From the NCBI GenBank assembly GCA_001465935.1, contig LNKV01000057.1, positions 11,563-75,562 on the forward strand: a DNA stretch of 64,000 nucleotides, read 5' to 3'. Of this stretch, positions 1-11,350 are shown piece by piece; positions within the stretch are counted from its first letter, which is position 1, and each line of letters opens with the position of its first letter. Made by a program: the position numbers and the translations under genes. Under the pieces are notes generated by a model, which saw nothing but the letters and a program-made list of their open reading frames with translations, did no database searches and was not told where the DNA came from. The DNA is from Clarireedia homoeocarpa. Its lineage: Eukaryota > Ascomycota > Leotiomycetes > Helotiales > Rutstroemiaceae.

Positions 1-1
1 C

Positions 2-60
<59 letters not shown>

Positions 61-93
61 ATTCATTCATTCATTCATTCATTCATCTATCTA
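2..93. repeat. ATCT / ATTC tetranucleotide microsatellite
   Basis: The window opens with about fifteen copies of ATCT, followed by about six copies of ATTC and two more ATCT. This is a simple slippage-type tetranucleotide tract. The left edge is cut by the window, so its true length is unknown. Confidence 0.95.
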
Positions 94-940
94 CCAACAC
101 CTCGTACCTCATCCAATCGAACCTCAATCCATGTCTTCGATCTCCGCACCATACCATACCATACACATCCAACTCCAACTCCAATTCCAACTCCAATTCC
201 AACTCTAATCCTAGCCCTCGACCGCCCCAAAAAGTTCCAGCCCCCAAAACACCTCTCTCTCTCTCTCTCCCAAAACCAACTAACGAAAAGAGCCTCATCC
301 CCTCAAAGCAATTTCTTCGCCCCCAAACCCCCCAAGGTCCTCCCTTCCCTTCCCTTCTCTTCCCTGCCTACCATACAATACAATACCATACCATACCCTA
401 GATCCTCTCTTTAAGCCCCCCCGTCCCGTCCCCCGGCCCCGTTAAAAGAGAAAGAAAGAAAAGAAGGCCCGAAAATCCTTTTTGTTGCAAATCTACAATT
501 GTGCGGCTCTCTCTTCTTGTGTGAAGGAAAGAACCAAATTTTTCTTGGGGTCCGAACTGGGGGTGTTGAACAGGGGAGCTGGGGAGGAAGGGAAAGGAAC
601 CGCGCGCTTACTTGCAGATCTGGTTGATCAGTAATCATTTTTGGTGTTTTTGAAAAGGGACTTTGCAGTTGGAATTTGAGTCTTGATTTCTGAATTTGCT
701 GTATAAAAGTTGATCTTTGTGGGGGTTTGCATGTTACTTTGATATTATTACGACAAAGCTATTCTCCCTACTTAGCTCCAGCTCCATCTCCACATTCATA
801 GTCCAAGCAGCCAATGCCTCTGTTTTTATTTCACCATATCCCCGCTCGCCGACTTGGTTGCCATTTATCAAATGCTTCTTCCAGATAGACAGAAAGTGCG
901 AAGATATTCGGGGTAAGATGAAATCGTGGTTATCAAGTCA
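94..940. other. Intergenic, pyrimidine-rich, no gene seen
   Basis: This stretch holds low-complexity pyrimidine runs and CCATAC repeats (about 145-400), and no open frame with recognisable protein character. It lies downstream of the anoctamin gene stop, and probably upstream of a gene beyond the left edge, since CT-rich tracts are common in fungal promoters. The short open frames here look like noise. Confidence 0.5.
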
Positions 941-3606
941 TTAAAGCTCCTTCTTCGATTCTGGAGTCGCAGCCTATTCACGCGTGTCAGCTATTGGTTT
1001 GTTTGAATCGATGATGATTTGACCGTACCTTGTGAATATAGCTTTTCCCCATGGCGATTGTCTCACCACGACCTCTTTGTCGTGCCCAGAATCTATTCTC
1101 GGTTGTCAGTTTAGGTGACTCACATCTCTATATGATTTCGACATACCTCTCCTCAGGAGTGCCGTGGCCGTTGAGAGTTGACTCTCTAGCTTCTTCTTCA
1201 AGAGTGTTCTTGCTGATCTTTTCACCTTGCCCAATGCCTCCAGAAGCAGCTTTCTCGGCAGCTTCCTGCGAGATTGTTTCTTGTAGATACTGCCTGTATC
1301 ACTGATTAGCCTTTATTTACATAATTGTATGACGCATCATGATAGGATGCCACAAACGCAGAAAACAAATCAGGGAGAACGTACTTCCTCACAGCAAAGC
1401 GCTCAGCTCTCTCTTTCTGCAGCCCTGGGCTATCAATTTTACTCAATGCAATCCGGGTTGCAAGTTGCAAGGCAAGGAATATATGCTCGGAGAAAAACAT
1501 GGCGAGAAGAAGCCCCCATCCCGTAATATTAGAGGGTGTGCCATCGGGTCCAAAACCATCGCCTGAAAAGAGATATACAAGAGCGGCAGTGCTAAGACTT
1601 CCCAGCCAGGAGAGAAAGCCAAGGGCATTAATCCAAGGACCAATAGAATCTGCCCGCCAAGGTACCGGTCGTTGAGTCTCCAAGGCAATTTTGAAAGCGT
1701 CACCACGGAGTTCAATCCAGTTGTTGATAAGGAAGGAGAGCCCTGTTAGTGGCCAGACTACTGAGAATAGAGATAGGTAGCCTGATGGTTGTTAGCATCC
1801 TTTCCTCGGCTCCTAAGTTCAGTGGCACGAACCAAATTGAATGATCATTTCTCTAAAATCAGTGGTAACATCATAAATATCAAGCTCAGCTTCATTCCTC
1901 ACACGTGTCAAGAAAGCTGTCTCTTCGGGGTGTTCGTTTTGGGTAGGAGATGCACCGTTCTTAGCAGCACGCTCGGCTTGGACTTGCTTGAATTTCATGA
2001 AGACACTCCTCTTGAGATATGGTACAACTACTTCAAGAGCAAAGTTGACAATTTGTGCAGTGACGGTAAAGTATATGACTTGCTGCTTCAACCTATCCGG
2101 ATCGATTTGGAACCCGGCTTTTGGTGAGGTCATTTGCTCTTCATTCTCCGCGAATGGTTTGACGGCAATCTGGAAGATATCCAAATGAGGGACAATATAC
2201 TGGGCGAATGGAACGTAGACAAATGCAGTCAAGAAAACTGGCATGTACGAAGTTATAAAATTTAGAACGAAGATCTTCTGGACCATTGCCGCGTCGTGTG
2301 CTATAAGTTGTTAGGGTCTTGTCTTTCGCAGATCGCATTTCACTCACCATCGTGGGTCTCATAATTCTCAAGTTCGGTCAACTGAGATGCGAAATTGGTC
2401 AATAGTGCAGACAGTGTTGGCATGAGCACTGTAAGTATGATAGTTGGCAGGAATGTCTATCTATGATTAGCCCAGCCATCACTATATCAATATAAGAGAA
2501 ACCTACCAGATATGACTTGAAAGGTCCCTCGTAAACTTCGGAAATAAAGATCTCGATAGCAAAGCATGTTGCAATCAAACTTCCCAAGATTACCGTGGCA
2601 CAAATCGCGAATGGCACTTGCAATAGCTGTCGAGAAAATCGCTTGATAGGTGAGTATACCTTGATTTGTTCTCCTGTTATTGGATCTTGGATAACATTTT
2701 CATGTCTGAAGTCCGGTCTCTTATGCTGAATCTTTGAGACTCCACGTACACCCCATTGCACTGCGAGATCGGTTTCTTGCTTCTTCCAGTACTCTGTGTA
2801 CACAATACACCACAGACCATTAACAATGGCATAAGTTGGCGAGTATTGACCGAACAAAACCCAAGCACAGAAACCGAATGCAGCAGGAAATGCCAGAAAC
2901 ATGAAGTAGGATTGCAAGAAGGCGAAATAAAAGCCGATCTTCTCTCCAAATCTGTTCTTGATATCCTCCAAGTCTTTTTGGTCGAGCAAATACTTGCCGC
3001 TCAAATCTTTAATCCATGCCTTGTTGAATGTGTGATCGTGCAACGGAAATATAGATTCGACTCCTTTCCATTCGCCTTTCTTTGGAGTAATCCCCGCTCC
3101 TCCTTCATTTCTTGGTTTTGTAATAAGTAGGTATATCAGTCGCAGTCGTTCTGCCTCCGTCATTGGTTCCGCACTCAGAGCCGCTTGCATGTCCTTCTCC
3201 GGCGCAGCTGTTCGAACTCCATATAGCCAATCTTGCACCCGAGATCGATATACTTCGGTTCTGAGATGTCTATCCGAGGCGTGTTTGACGAATAGTAATA
3301 TCGAGTAGTTGTCACCATTCCTGACTTCAGTCAATAATCCGACGTCATTGAGTGCCTCAACGAGCTTGGTGAATTGTGTTTCTGCCTCTGCCCTTTCTAT
3401 AGACACAAGATTAGTGGCTTGAGACCCTGCTGAGGTGGGGGGTGTATACTCTTTGCGTTAAAACGGTAATCGATCACGAAATCAACCCTACACAGCTTGG
3501 TTAAAAATCTGTTTTTGACACAGTCGTAGGTTGCTTACTCGAAATTAGTATGTAAGGCATTTCCAAGGTCCGGGTTAGGTTCGTAAAGTGTCTTGAGGGA
3601 AGCCAT
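941..3606 (-). CDS. IST2: Anoctamin/TMEM16-family membrane protein, Ist2-like
   Basis: Multi-pass ER/plasma-membrane protein of the anoctamin (DUF590) family. Fungal Ist2 tethers cortical ER to the plasma membrane and affects lipid and ion homeostasis; metazoan relatives are scramblases or chloride channels. Nine exons read cleanly: 3606-3539, 3487-3450, 3396-2507, 2456-2348, 2300-1833, 1781-1385, 1293-1147, 1092-1029 and 973-941, giving 737 aa, normal for filamentous-fungal members. The N-terminal ~150 residues are soluble, with an alpha/beta region beginning MASLKTLYEP. The anoctamin core follows (WKGVESIFPLHDHTFNKAW, then FYFAFLQSYFMFLAFPAAFG), with about eight to ten hydrophobic segments. 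The C-terminus is short, charged and lysine-rich (ends ESKKEL); the long basic cortical sorting tail of yeast Ist2 is absent. The start at 3606 opens the frame that joins all exons. The family call is firm; the tethering role is inferred. Confidence 0.9.
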
Positions 3607-4130
3607 TTTCGTCGATGCAAATCTGCGAGAGGAGATCTGATCTTCCCAGCCAGCTCTAAATATGTAGTGAAGCTGAGGAAGTCGAATTGTTCATAAAAGT
3701 CGGCAGTACGGCAACTCTTGACAACAAATTCAGACCTAGAAGCATTATTCACAAGCTGGCTCAGCTGGAAGTTCCGGCCAAGGTTCGTACCCCCCATGAC
3801 GAAATGGCATCGCTAATTCTTGGGGATTATTTTGATTCGCACAGGCTGTTTGAGTGGCTACAGTCCCCTGTCATACAGTATCAGACCATCCATGCGCAAC
3901 TGACCCCGCCAGTTATCACTGCTCACTTAGGATGAATGTGTGCTCTGGCAATGTGTCTACTTTACGGGTTAAAAGCAAGACAGCCGGGCAGATACGGTCT
4001 TGATTGACTTATGTCGCAAATGCTCTTCTCTTCTTCAACCTAGTGGAGACTTTTCTCACCACTCAAATGACAATTGCGGTCAATTGCACTACGACTGACC
4101 TTGAATTCAACACGAGAAACAGCCGCGACC
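3607..4130. promoter_or_regulatory. Divergent intergenic region between anoctamin and phosphoesterase genes
   Basis: These 524 bp separate two divergent starts and must contain both promoters. I see no clear TATA box or known operator. An ATG at 4074, in frame with the phosphoesterase, would add 19 residues. I prefer the ATG at 4131 because its context (GCGACC before ATGG) is closer to the fungal Kozak consensus. Confidence 0.5.
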
Positions 4131-5151
4131 ATGGCGCGATATCCTTGGTCCCGTCGTAAGTCAATATTCGATCCACCAACAGTCCTTGATTCCTTGCTGG
4201 ATTCTCCTTTGCGCACATTGATCTACCATCTTCATGCCATTTTCCTCTACCTCCGTGGCGCCCCGTTTAAGCCCCCGCGCAACAAACCTGCAGTCCGCGT
4301 AGTCTGCGTCTCGGACACTCATTGCAACACCATGCCAATTCCACATGGTGACCTACTCATTCATGCTGGGGATTTGACAAATGCTGGGACGGTAGAGGAA
4401 ATACAGGCACAGATTGATTGGTTGGACAGTCAGCCACATAGAGAGAAAGTGTTTATCTGCGGCAATCATGACAGCTATTTTGATTCAAAGTCTAGGAAAG
4501 ACGAAGACATGAAGAAAAGGTTGAATTTTAGAAGCCTGCACTACTTGGAGAACAAGGCAATTACTCTGAAGTTCAAAGGAGGCAGAAAATTGAAGATTTA
4601 TGGGGCACCGGATATTCCGCAATGCGGTGGCTCAGATTTTGCGTAAGTCTCTTGTGCTTCAGTTTGAGACTTAAGGCTGATATGGCATGACCATTTGCAG
4701 GTTCCAATATCAAAGAGACTTACCGCCATGGGAGGATCGCATACCACCAGACACTGACATTCTGATCACACATACGCCGCCTCGTTACCACTTAGACATC
4801 AATCTCGGCTGCGCAGGCTTGCTAGAAGCAATATGGAGAGTTAAGCCTCGACTCCACGTCTTCGGACATGTACACAGTGGTCATGGTCGAGAAGCTGTAT
4901 TTTGGGATGCAGGGCAGGAGGTTTATGAGAGACTCATGGCAAAGAAACAAGGCGGTATTGTGATGGATTTTGTACCAAGCTTGGCATGGCTAGACGCGAT
5001 GAAAGTTATATGGTATGGGATCAAAGGCATCTTATGGCAAAGATTAATGGTTGGCCCAAGTGGCGGAAATGGTGGGATAATGATCAATGCTGCCGCCATC
5101 TACCAAACGACAACGGATGTAGGAAATCCAGTCGAAATTGTGGAAATATGA
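4131..5151 (+). CDS. Calcineurin-like metallophosphoesterase
   Basis: Predicted dinuclear-metal phosphoesterase of the small MPPED/239FB-like class. Two exons, 4131-4642 and 4701-5151 (58-nt intron, GTAAGT...TTTGCAG), give 320 aa. The metal-binding motifs are in order: SDTH (D62, H64), HAGD (G80-D81), GNHD (111-114), a histidine in ITHTPPRYH and the closing GHVH motif. All expected ligands are present, so it should be catalytically competent. An N-terminal hydrophobic stretch (about residues 26-42, TLIYHLHAIFLYL) could be a membrane anchor or a buried helix. The substrate is unknown: family members cleave cyclic nucleotides or other phosphodiesters in vitro, but none can be assigned here. It is divergent from the anoctamin gene. 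A longer start at 4074 is possible. Confidence 0.88.
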
Positions 5152-5973
5152 CTGATGACAGTAGCAAGATCTCAGGTTAGGGTTAGAATGAGATGTCAGA
5201 TCTTATGTGATTTCCCAACAGCCATTGCCAATTCCCCTCCCAAAATAACTTTTCAATACGCTCTAGTTCAAGCCACCCCATTTGCGCACTGCTACCAACT
5301 GCCCTCCATAGAGGAAGCTCTTCTTCCACGACTCCTTTGCGCCATTACGGCCTGAGCATAGATTTCCTCATCGCGGAGCTCGAATCCAATCACTCTCATA
5401 TGATTGGTCCACTGCACACTCAAGCTTTCCCCGCATTCGATACTGTATACGAAGTAGGTGGGGCAGATAGACATCAGAGGTAAATCGCAATCGGTCACCA
5501 AATGCCTTTTCTCTTCCTTAGTACGAACTTCTGTCCCAGTCTACTACATCTACTAGATATCTCCTATTTTCTTCTTCTTTCAGAAACGCAATTCCGCGTG
5601 AAGAAATGCGCCGAACTAATGGATGGATCGACTACAATACATTCACAGGAAAGGTCTAGTATAATGTAGGTGCAGTACGTTTCGTCAGCCATTCATCCGA
5701 AACAGCGAAAAGACCAAAAATGGCTGGACATGCCGAGAGCTCCACCACTACATCACCCAGTGCCTTGTCCCATCGAGTCCCTATTCCCGAGGCGCATCCA
5801 CAACTACTACTTTAGGCCGTTAGCTAGTTAGTATCTATGATATTTGCTTCATATCTTGCGATAACTCCTCATTCTCCTTCAAATACTTTCTTTCTCCTAT
5901 TTTCATTACCTCCACTCTGCTCGTAACAATTCGAAGCCTCTGAACATACGGTACTTACGAGATCAACAACAAG
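5152..5973. other. Intergenic region upstream of the flavocytochrome gene
   Basis: No coding frame with protein-like character is seen. The last 150 bases before the ATG at 5974 are pyrimidine-rich with CAA-rich leader sequence (ATCAACAACAAG just before the ATG), as in expressed fungal genes. It is probably the promoter and 5' leader of the dehydrogenase. Confidence 0.45.
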
Positions 5974-7733
5974 ATGCCATTGACCGGACAGGAAGTTGCA
6001 GAGCATAACTCGCGAGAGTCATGTTGGGTTATCGTTCATGTATGAATTGATTCTGACGGAATTCGAGTGGCAAAAACTCACAACTTTTTTAGGGAAAAGC
6101 TTACGATGTTACTGAATTCTTACCTGGTATGGGGAGATACCAATTGATATGCGCAATGCGTATTGGAGACTGACCGCATGAATAGAGCATCCTGGTGGCC
6201 CCAAAATCATTCTCAAATATGCCGTATGTCAATCAAATATCCGATGTTTACTTTTGTAGTATGCTAAGATTGTACATAGGGCAAAGATGCGACAGAAGAA
6301 TACGAACCGATCCATCCACCAGATACCCTCGAAAAATTTCTTGATAAGTCCAAGCATCTAGGGGATGTTGATATGGGCACAGTGGAAAAGGAGGTTAAGG
6401 AGGAATCGCCAGAGGAGAAAGAAAGACAAGAAAGAATCTCGCGCATGCCAATACTGGAGCAATGCTACAATCTGATGGATTTCGAGGCAGTGGCAAGGAA
6501 TGTCATGAAGAAGACTGCTTGGGCATACTATTCGAGTGGTGCAGATGACGAAATTGTAAGACTTTCAATCCCATATACAACACACATGTCACTGATATGT
6601 CTAGACTATGCGAGAAAATCATTCTGCTTTCCACAAGATATGGTTCCGTCCTAAAATCCTAGTGGACGTTGAGAAGGTTGACTTTTCCACCACAATGCTT
6701 GGAACGAAGGTCGATATTCCTTTCTACGTTACAGCCACAGCGTTAGGAAAGCTTGGAAACCCGGAAGGAGAGGTCGTTTTGACGCGTGCGGCCAAAAAAC
6801 ACAATGTTATACAGATGATCCCGACTTTAGCATCATGTTCTTTTGACGAGATTATGGATGCGGCAGAGGGCGATCAGGTCCAATGGTTACAATTATATGT
6901 CAACAAGGACCGTGAGATTACCAAAAAGATCATCAAACATGCCGAGGCCCGTGGTTGCAAAGGACTTTTCATTACGGTCGATGCCCCTCAGTTAGGGCGT
7001 AGGGAGAAGGACATGCGTTCGAAGTTCACAGACGTAGGATCATCTGTTCAGTCAACCAGCGGTCAAGCAACCGATAATTCCCAAGGTGCTGCGAGAGCTA
7101 TTTCTAGCTTCATTGATCCTGCTCTAAGCTGGAAAGATATTCCTTGGTTCCAATCCGTTACTAAGATGCCCATCCTTTTGAAAGGCGTTCAGCGCGTCGA
7201 AGATGTTATCCGCGCTGTTGAGGTTGGTGTCCAAGGTGTAGTTTTATCTAACCATGGAGGTCGTCAACTAGACTTCGCACGTTCTGGAATAGAGGTTCTC
7301 GCCGAAGTTATGCCCGTTCTACGGGAACGTGGATGGGAGAATCGCATTGAGATTTACATTGATGGCGGTGTAAGACGGGCTACGGATATCATCAAGGCAC
7401 TGTGTCTTGGTGCTAAGGGTGTGGGCATCGGAAGACCATTCTTATATGCTATGAGTGCATATGGATTACCGGGAGTGGATCGTGCTATGCAATTGTTGAA
7501 GGATGAGATGGAAATGAACATGCGATTAATCGGATGTTCAAGTGTGGACCAGCTGAACCCTACTTTGGTGGATGCTAGAGGATTAGCTATGCACAATACC
7601 ACCGTTCCTGTGGACAGCTTGGTGAGTTTTTCTTTTCATTCTGTATTCATCCATGGAGTTTCATCTAACATGATGGTAGGGCATGGCTATATACGATCCA
7701 TTGGTGAATCCCAAGGAGAAGGCGAAGCTATAG
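5974..7733 (+). CDS. CYB2: Flavocytochrome b2-type L-lactate dehydrogenase (FMN, cytochrome b5 domain)
   Basis: Oxidises an L-2-hydroxy acid, most likely L-lactate to pyruvate, using FMN and passing electrons to an N-terminal b5 haem. Six exons: 5974-6039, 6093-6126, 6186-6223, 6280-6555, 6605-7621 and 7680-7733; 494 aa. The cytochrome b5 domain starts at residue 1 and carries the haem ligands in HPGG (H35) and EPIHPP (H58). The FMN-dependent hydroxy-acid dehydrogenase barrel spans about 105-480, with the YYSSGADDE segment, LQLYVNKD, TVDAP, K331 (ILLKGV) and the catalytic SNHGGRQ motif (H355, R358). No mitochondrial presequence precedes the haem domain, unlike the yeast enzyme, which has about 80 extra residues. 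Cytosolic location, or an unrecognised upstream exon, is therefore possible. Close relatives include mandelate and glycolate dehydrogenases, so the substrate is inferred. Confidence 0.9.
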
Positions 7734-8977
7734 ATGTGGTTGGCCGTCAGTAGGGAGAAGGTATGCTTAGAGTTAGGTGAGATTTAGGTGGGAAGACTAG
7801 TAGATATTGTACTCGTATATATTATGTCATATATTCCATAGCAAATGACCACGATTCATATAGCCGTAGCCTTCATCGAAAGAGATAGGGTGGTAACTTA
7901 AGCATCATGCGAAGGAAGTAGGAAGGAGGTATGTGGTAAGAAGAAGCTATTTCCCATCCATGTTCTCTGCTCTAAATCACATCCACACGCACATCCCGAA
8001 CACGAGTCGGTCCAAACACTCCTAGCCGCCTCAAGCATTCCTTGGAACCTTCGAAGCGCTACATTCCAATCGATCTCCCACTTACCCCTCCAGTCTCCAG
8101 AGCATCGCACTGGCACCCCCCCTCGGTCCTATCTTATCTAAGTATCTCCTTGTCCAAGGCAAAGCCTCTTCTTCCTGGATAACGGAAAACATGGCACCTG
8201 ACACCCAACTTTCTCCGGAAACTCCAGGAGATGACCGACATGCATCTCATGACATGCAGACCAAACCAACAGGGATGCATAGCCTCCTTGGGGGGCTTAA
8301 TGCGTCATGATGGTAATCTCGATTAAAACTGGGGGTAAAACTTTCTTTTCTCGATATCCCGAGGCAAGAGAGTTTTCAATCCCCATAAAATAAACAAGGG
8401 AAACTCTTTGATTGTTTATCGTTTATCGTTTTGTTTTGTTTGTCTCCGCAAATTTACATCTTTTGCAGGTCTTTTATTTTTGGAACGATATGAGTATATG
8501 AAGAGATGAGAAGCCATACGAGAATATGATACGAACGAGCGAACACGGCCTGAGATAAGGAGAGAAAAAGGAAACAAAAGAGGAGAACAAGAGACGAAAG
8601 GAGGGAAGAGGCTAAGAGATGCAAGACACCGACAACAAGAACGACGTCAAGGCAACACCATACAAGTTATTCGATTCCGGGTTTTCGTTTCCACCGTCGC
8701 CTCTGTGCTTTCCATCTCGGGTGGTTTAATCTTTCGTTCACGAAAACGACTTCGCCGTAGTTTTATTATATTTGTCGGACTAGATTGTGACCAAACCGAA
8801 CGGTTCTCGTCCCAGCATATCACGCAATACGTGGCTGCGTATAAGCTTTCTGTTCGAGCTGAGCCTCTTGTATAGCCCACGGCCGGGTGAAGGGAATCGA
8901 TCGAGTCTGCCATACATACACATTGTCAACGCCACCCACACTTGGACTCCGAACGGGCTCACATACAACACGCCGAG
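7734..8977. other. Intergenic, no gene seen
   Basis: A 1.24-kb spacer between the dehydrogenase stop and the Rab-like start. It includes an A/T-rich 3' flank (7800-7870), a TTTATCGTTT-repeat stretch near 8418-8432 and a purine-rich AGAGA-type stretch at about 8500-8620. I find no convincing coding frame on either strand. The 5' leader of the GTPase gene probably lies in the last few hundred bases. Confidence 0.5.
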
Positions 8978-10139
8978 ATGTCTACCTCTCTTGAAGCCAA
9001 GATCGTGGTGCTTGGTGCACAGGGTGTAGGTAAAACTTCACTGTTGTTACGCTACATAAAGAATCAGTTTGCACCGAAAACAACTACATCGACAGTTGGC
9101 GCGAGTTTTATGACAAAGAGAGTTCTGGACGATGAGAGTGATACTGTGGTTCGCTTGCAGATATGGGATACAGCAGGACAAGAACGATTTAGGTGGGCCA
9201 TTCTTCATTCCCTTTGAATTCCCGTGGCGGTTTTTAGAGATAGGGGATTTACATATGGAGGATGATGCCCAGAAAGGAAATCCTGTCAGCATGGATGAAT
9301 ACAAGGTACTAATTCCTTCTCTCAACAGATCAATAACGAGACTCTACTACCGCGGCGCAAATGCCTGCATCCTCTGTTACAGCATAACATCCCAAGCCTC
9401 CTTCAACGAAATGTCCGTTTGGCTCACCGAGCTCCGCCGCAACCTCCCCTCCGACATAATCCTTCATGTTGTCGGCACAAAGGCAGATTTAGTAGCCAAA
9501 GACCCCACCTCAAGAGAAGTTCCCTTCGAGCGCTGCATCGCCTACGTAGCCGAGAACCTCGCCCCAGGCGTTGGCGGCACCCCGCCACCCACCGCACTCG
9601 GCCGCGATACAGGCGGAACGGGACTCTGGGGTCTCAGCGGCGAGCGAGGCAGCTACGACAATCGCGGTATGAATATGGGGGGTGGACTATGGGGCGCGCC
9701 TACACCGTCGGGCGGAGCAGAGGGCGCTCGTTCACCGTCGTCGAAACGAAGCTCGGGGTTCTGGGGCATGGAAGTCGGCTGGGACTGCTGTCATGAAGTT
9801 AGTGCGGAGAGTGGGGAGGGCGTGGAAGAGGTGTTTCGGGTGATAACGAGGAAGCTGGTCGAGCAGAATGCGAAGATCAGGGAACAGTTGATGAGTGCGG
9901 CGCAGACGCCGGGAACGGCACATGATGAGGGGGGGCAAGCGGGGATGGGGAGTGAGGGAGGATATTTTGATGGGATTATGAGGCCAGGTGGGAGTTTTAG
10001 GGTGGGTAGGGATAGGAGGAGTTGGTTATTGGGGTTGGCGGGAGCGAGTGAGGTGACAGTGGGGGGAGTGGGCGAGGGACAGGAGAGGGACGAGGATAGG
10101 GGGCAGGGGGGAGAAGCGAGGAAGAAGAGGTGTTGTTAA
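8978..10139 (+). CDS. Rab-family small GTPase with large insertion
   Basis: Small GTPase of the Rab5/Rab21/Rab22-like group, acting in vesicle trafficking after C-terminal geranylgeranylation. Two exons, 8978-9192 and 9329-10139, give 341 aa against the usual 200-220. The P-loop is GAQGVGKTS (K19), the effector loop is TVGASF and switch II is WDTAGQE. The G4 motif reads TKAD (122-125) instead of NKxD. The G5 motif is SAES (230-233). Between G4 and G5 lie about 104 residues instead of about 30, the extra part being Gly/Ser/Pro-rich (about 150-216). A second long Gly-rich tail follows, ending RKKRCC, a double-cysteine prenylation signal. The start at 8978 places the P-loop normally; an in-frame ATG at 8942 would add 12 residues. 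The Rab class is firm; the exact Rab orthologue is not. Confidence 0.87.
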
Positions 10140-11350
10140 GGTGGAGAGGTGGTGTAATGGGGACATAATCTCAATGAGATGGGTCATGGCTGTGATGGAG
10201 ATATACAGACCATTCAAGTAGCAACCTGGGAAGCCTCATAAGCGGATCGAAAAACCAGAAGAGCTCAGCACGAAGAAGAGCAGTCGAGCACGATGCCAAA
10301 TCAACAACAAGGCTGGAGAGCGGGAGAGAAGCGAGAGAGATACCCTTTGACATGAAACCATCCAACTGGAGTTTAGTCTTTTGTTTTCGTTTTATTTTTT
10401 ACTTTGTTTTGGAAATTGCACTGTTCCAATGCGTCCGCTGGCTTGAGTGGGACTGGATAGAAAGAAACAGTGCAATGATGCATGAATGGATGGGATAGGA
10501 AAAGGCTTTTCAACGGATCTGCTTTCTGTGCATGCATCCAACTAATACGGCGAATGACGATGATCATGGCGATGGGCGATGATGAATGGGATAGGCATGA
10601 AGGCGTTCTTTTGTTTCTGCATTTTGTGCGTGTGTATTACTGTACTCTGTACTTCTTCTTTAGGGAGGGCAAGAACCTGGTCAAGAGATGATAGGTACAT
10701 GGACCGGAGTGGTGGGCGAAGAGGAGAGGGGAGGATCAGATTAGAGGGGTGGTAGATAATAAATACCATGTAGCTATTTGGGGATCATGATCTATTTCAT
10801 GGAATGCCGAATTCCACTTGCAATCTCTTTCAAATGCTTAAAAAAAAAAAAAAAAAAAATGATGTTCATATTTCTTCATATCATATAGCTGCTAGTATAC
10901 AAAGGGTATCTCGATCCATCCAACTCAGCTCTTTCCTATCCATTCCCATCCCATCCCATTCCCATTCCCATCTCTTTTCCTTCTTATCTTATCCAAAAAT
11001 TCCATCAACCTACCGAAAAATCAGTCCTCCAAATAACCCTCTAAATCAAAGCAAGCAGCAAGAGCAATAGCACCGACTAACATACAAATTTGCTCAGTGA
11101 GAGAGCAAAGCAGAGACCAGAAATCCGGGGAGTAAATACAACCGAACTACCAACGCCAACCTTTGGGCTTGTAAAAATCCACTTTATTCATCCATCCATC
11201 ATCTTCGTCATGATCATAACTTACACCACCACTGCTAACCCCGCTCAACCCCCCACCTCAACCAACTATTCCCCGGCCCGACCCCGGTCCCGGTCCTGGC
11301 CCCGCACTCCCACTCCCACTCGTCCCGGGCCTCAACGAATCTAAACCCGA
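10140..11350. other. Intergenic between convergent genes, with poly-A tract
   Basis: Holds the 3' flanks of the convergent Rab-like and SH3 genes. An uninterrupted run of 20 A lies at 10840-10859, with CCCATTCC-type repeats at about 10940-10970 and a proline-codon-like C-rich tract near 11240-11330. No gene is recognised. Confidence 0.5.
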
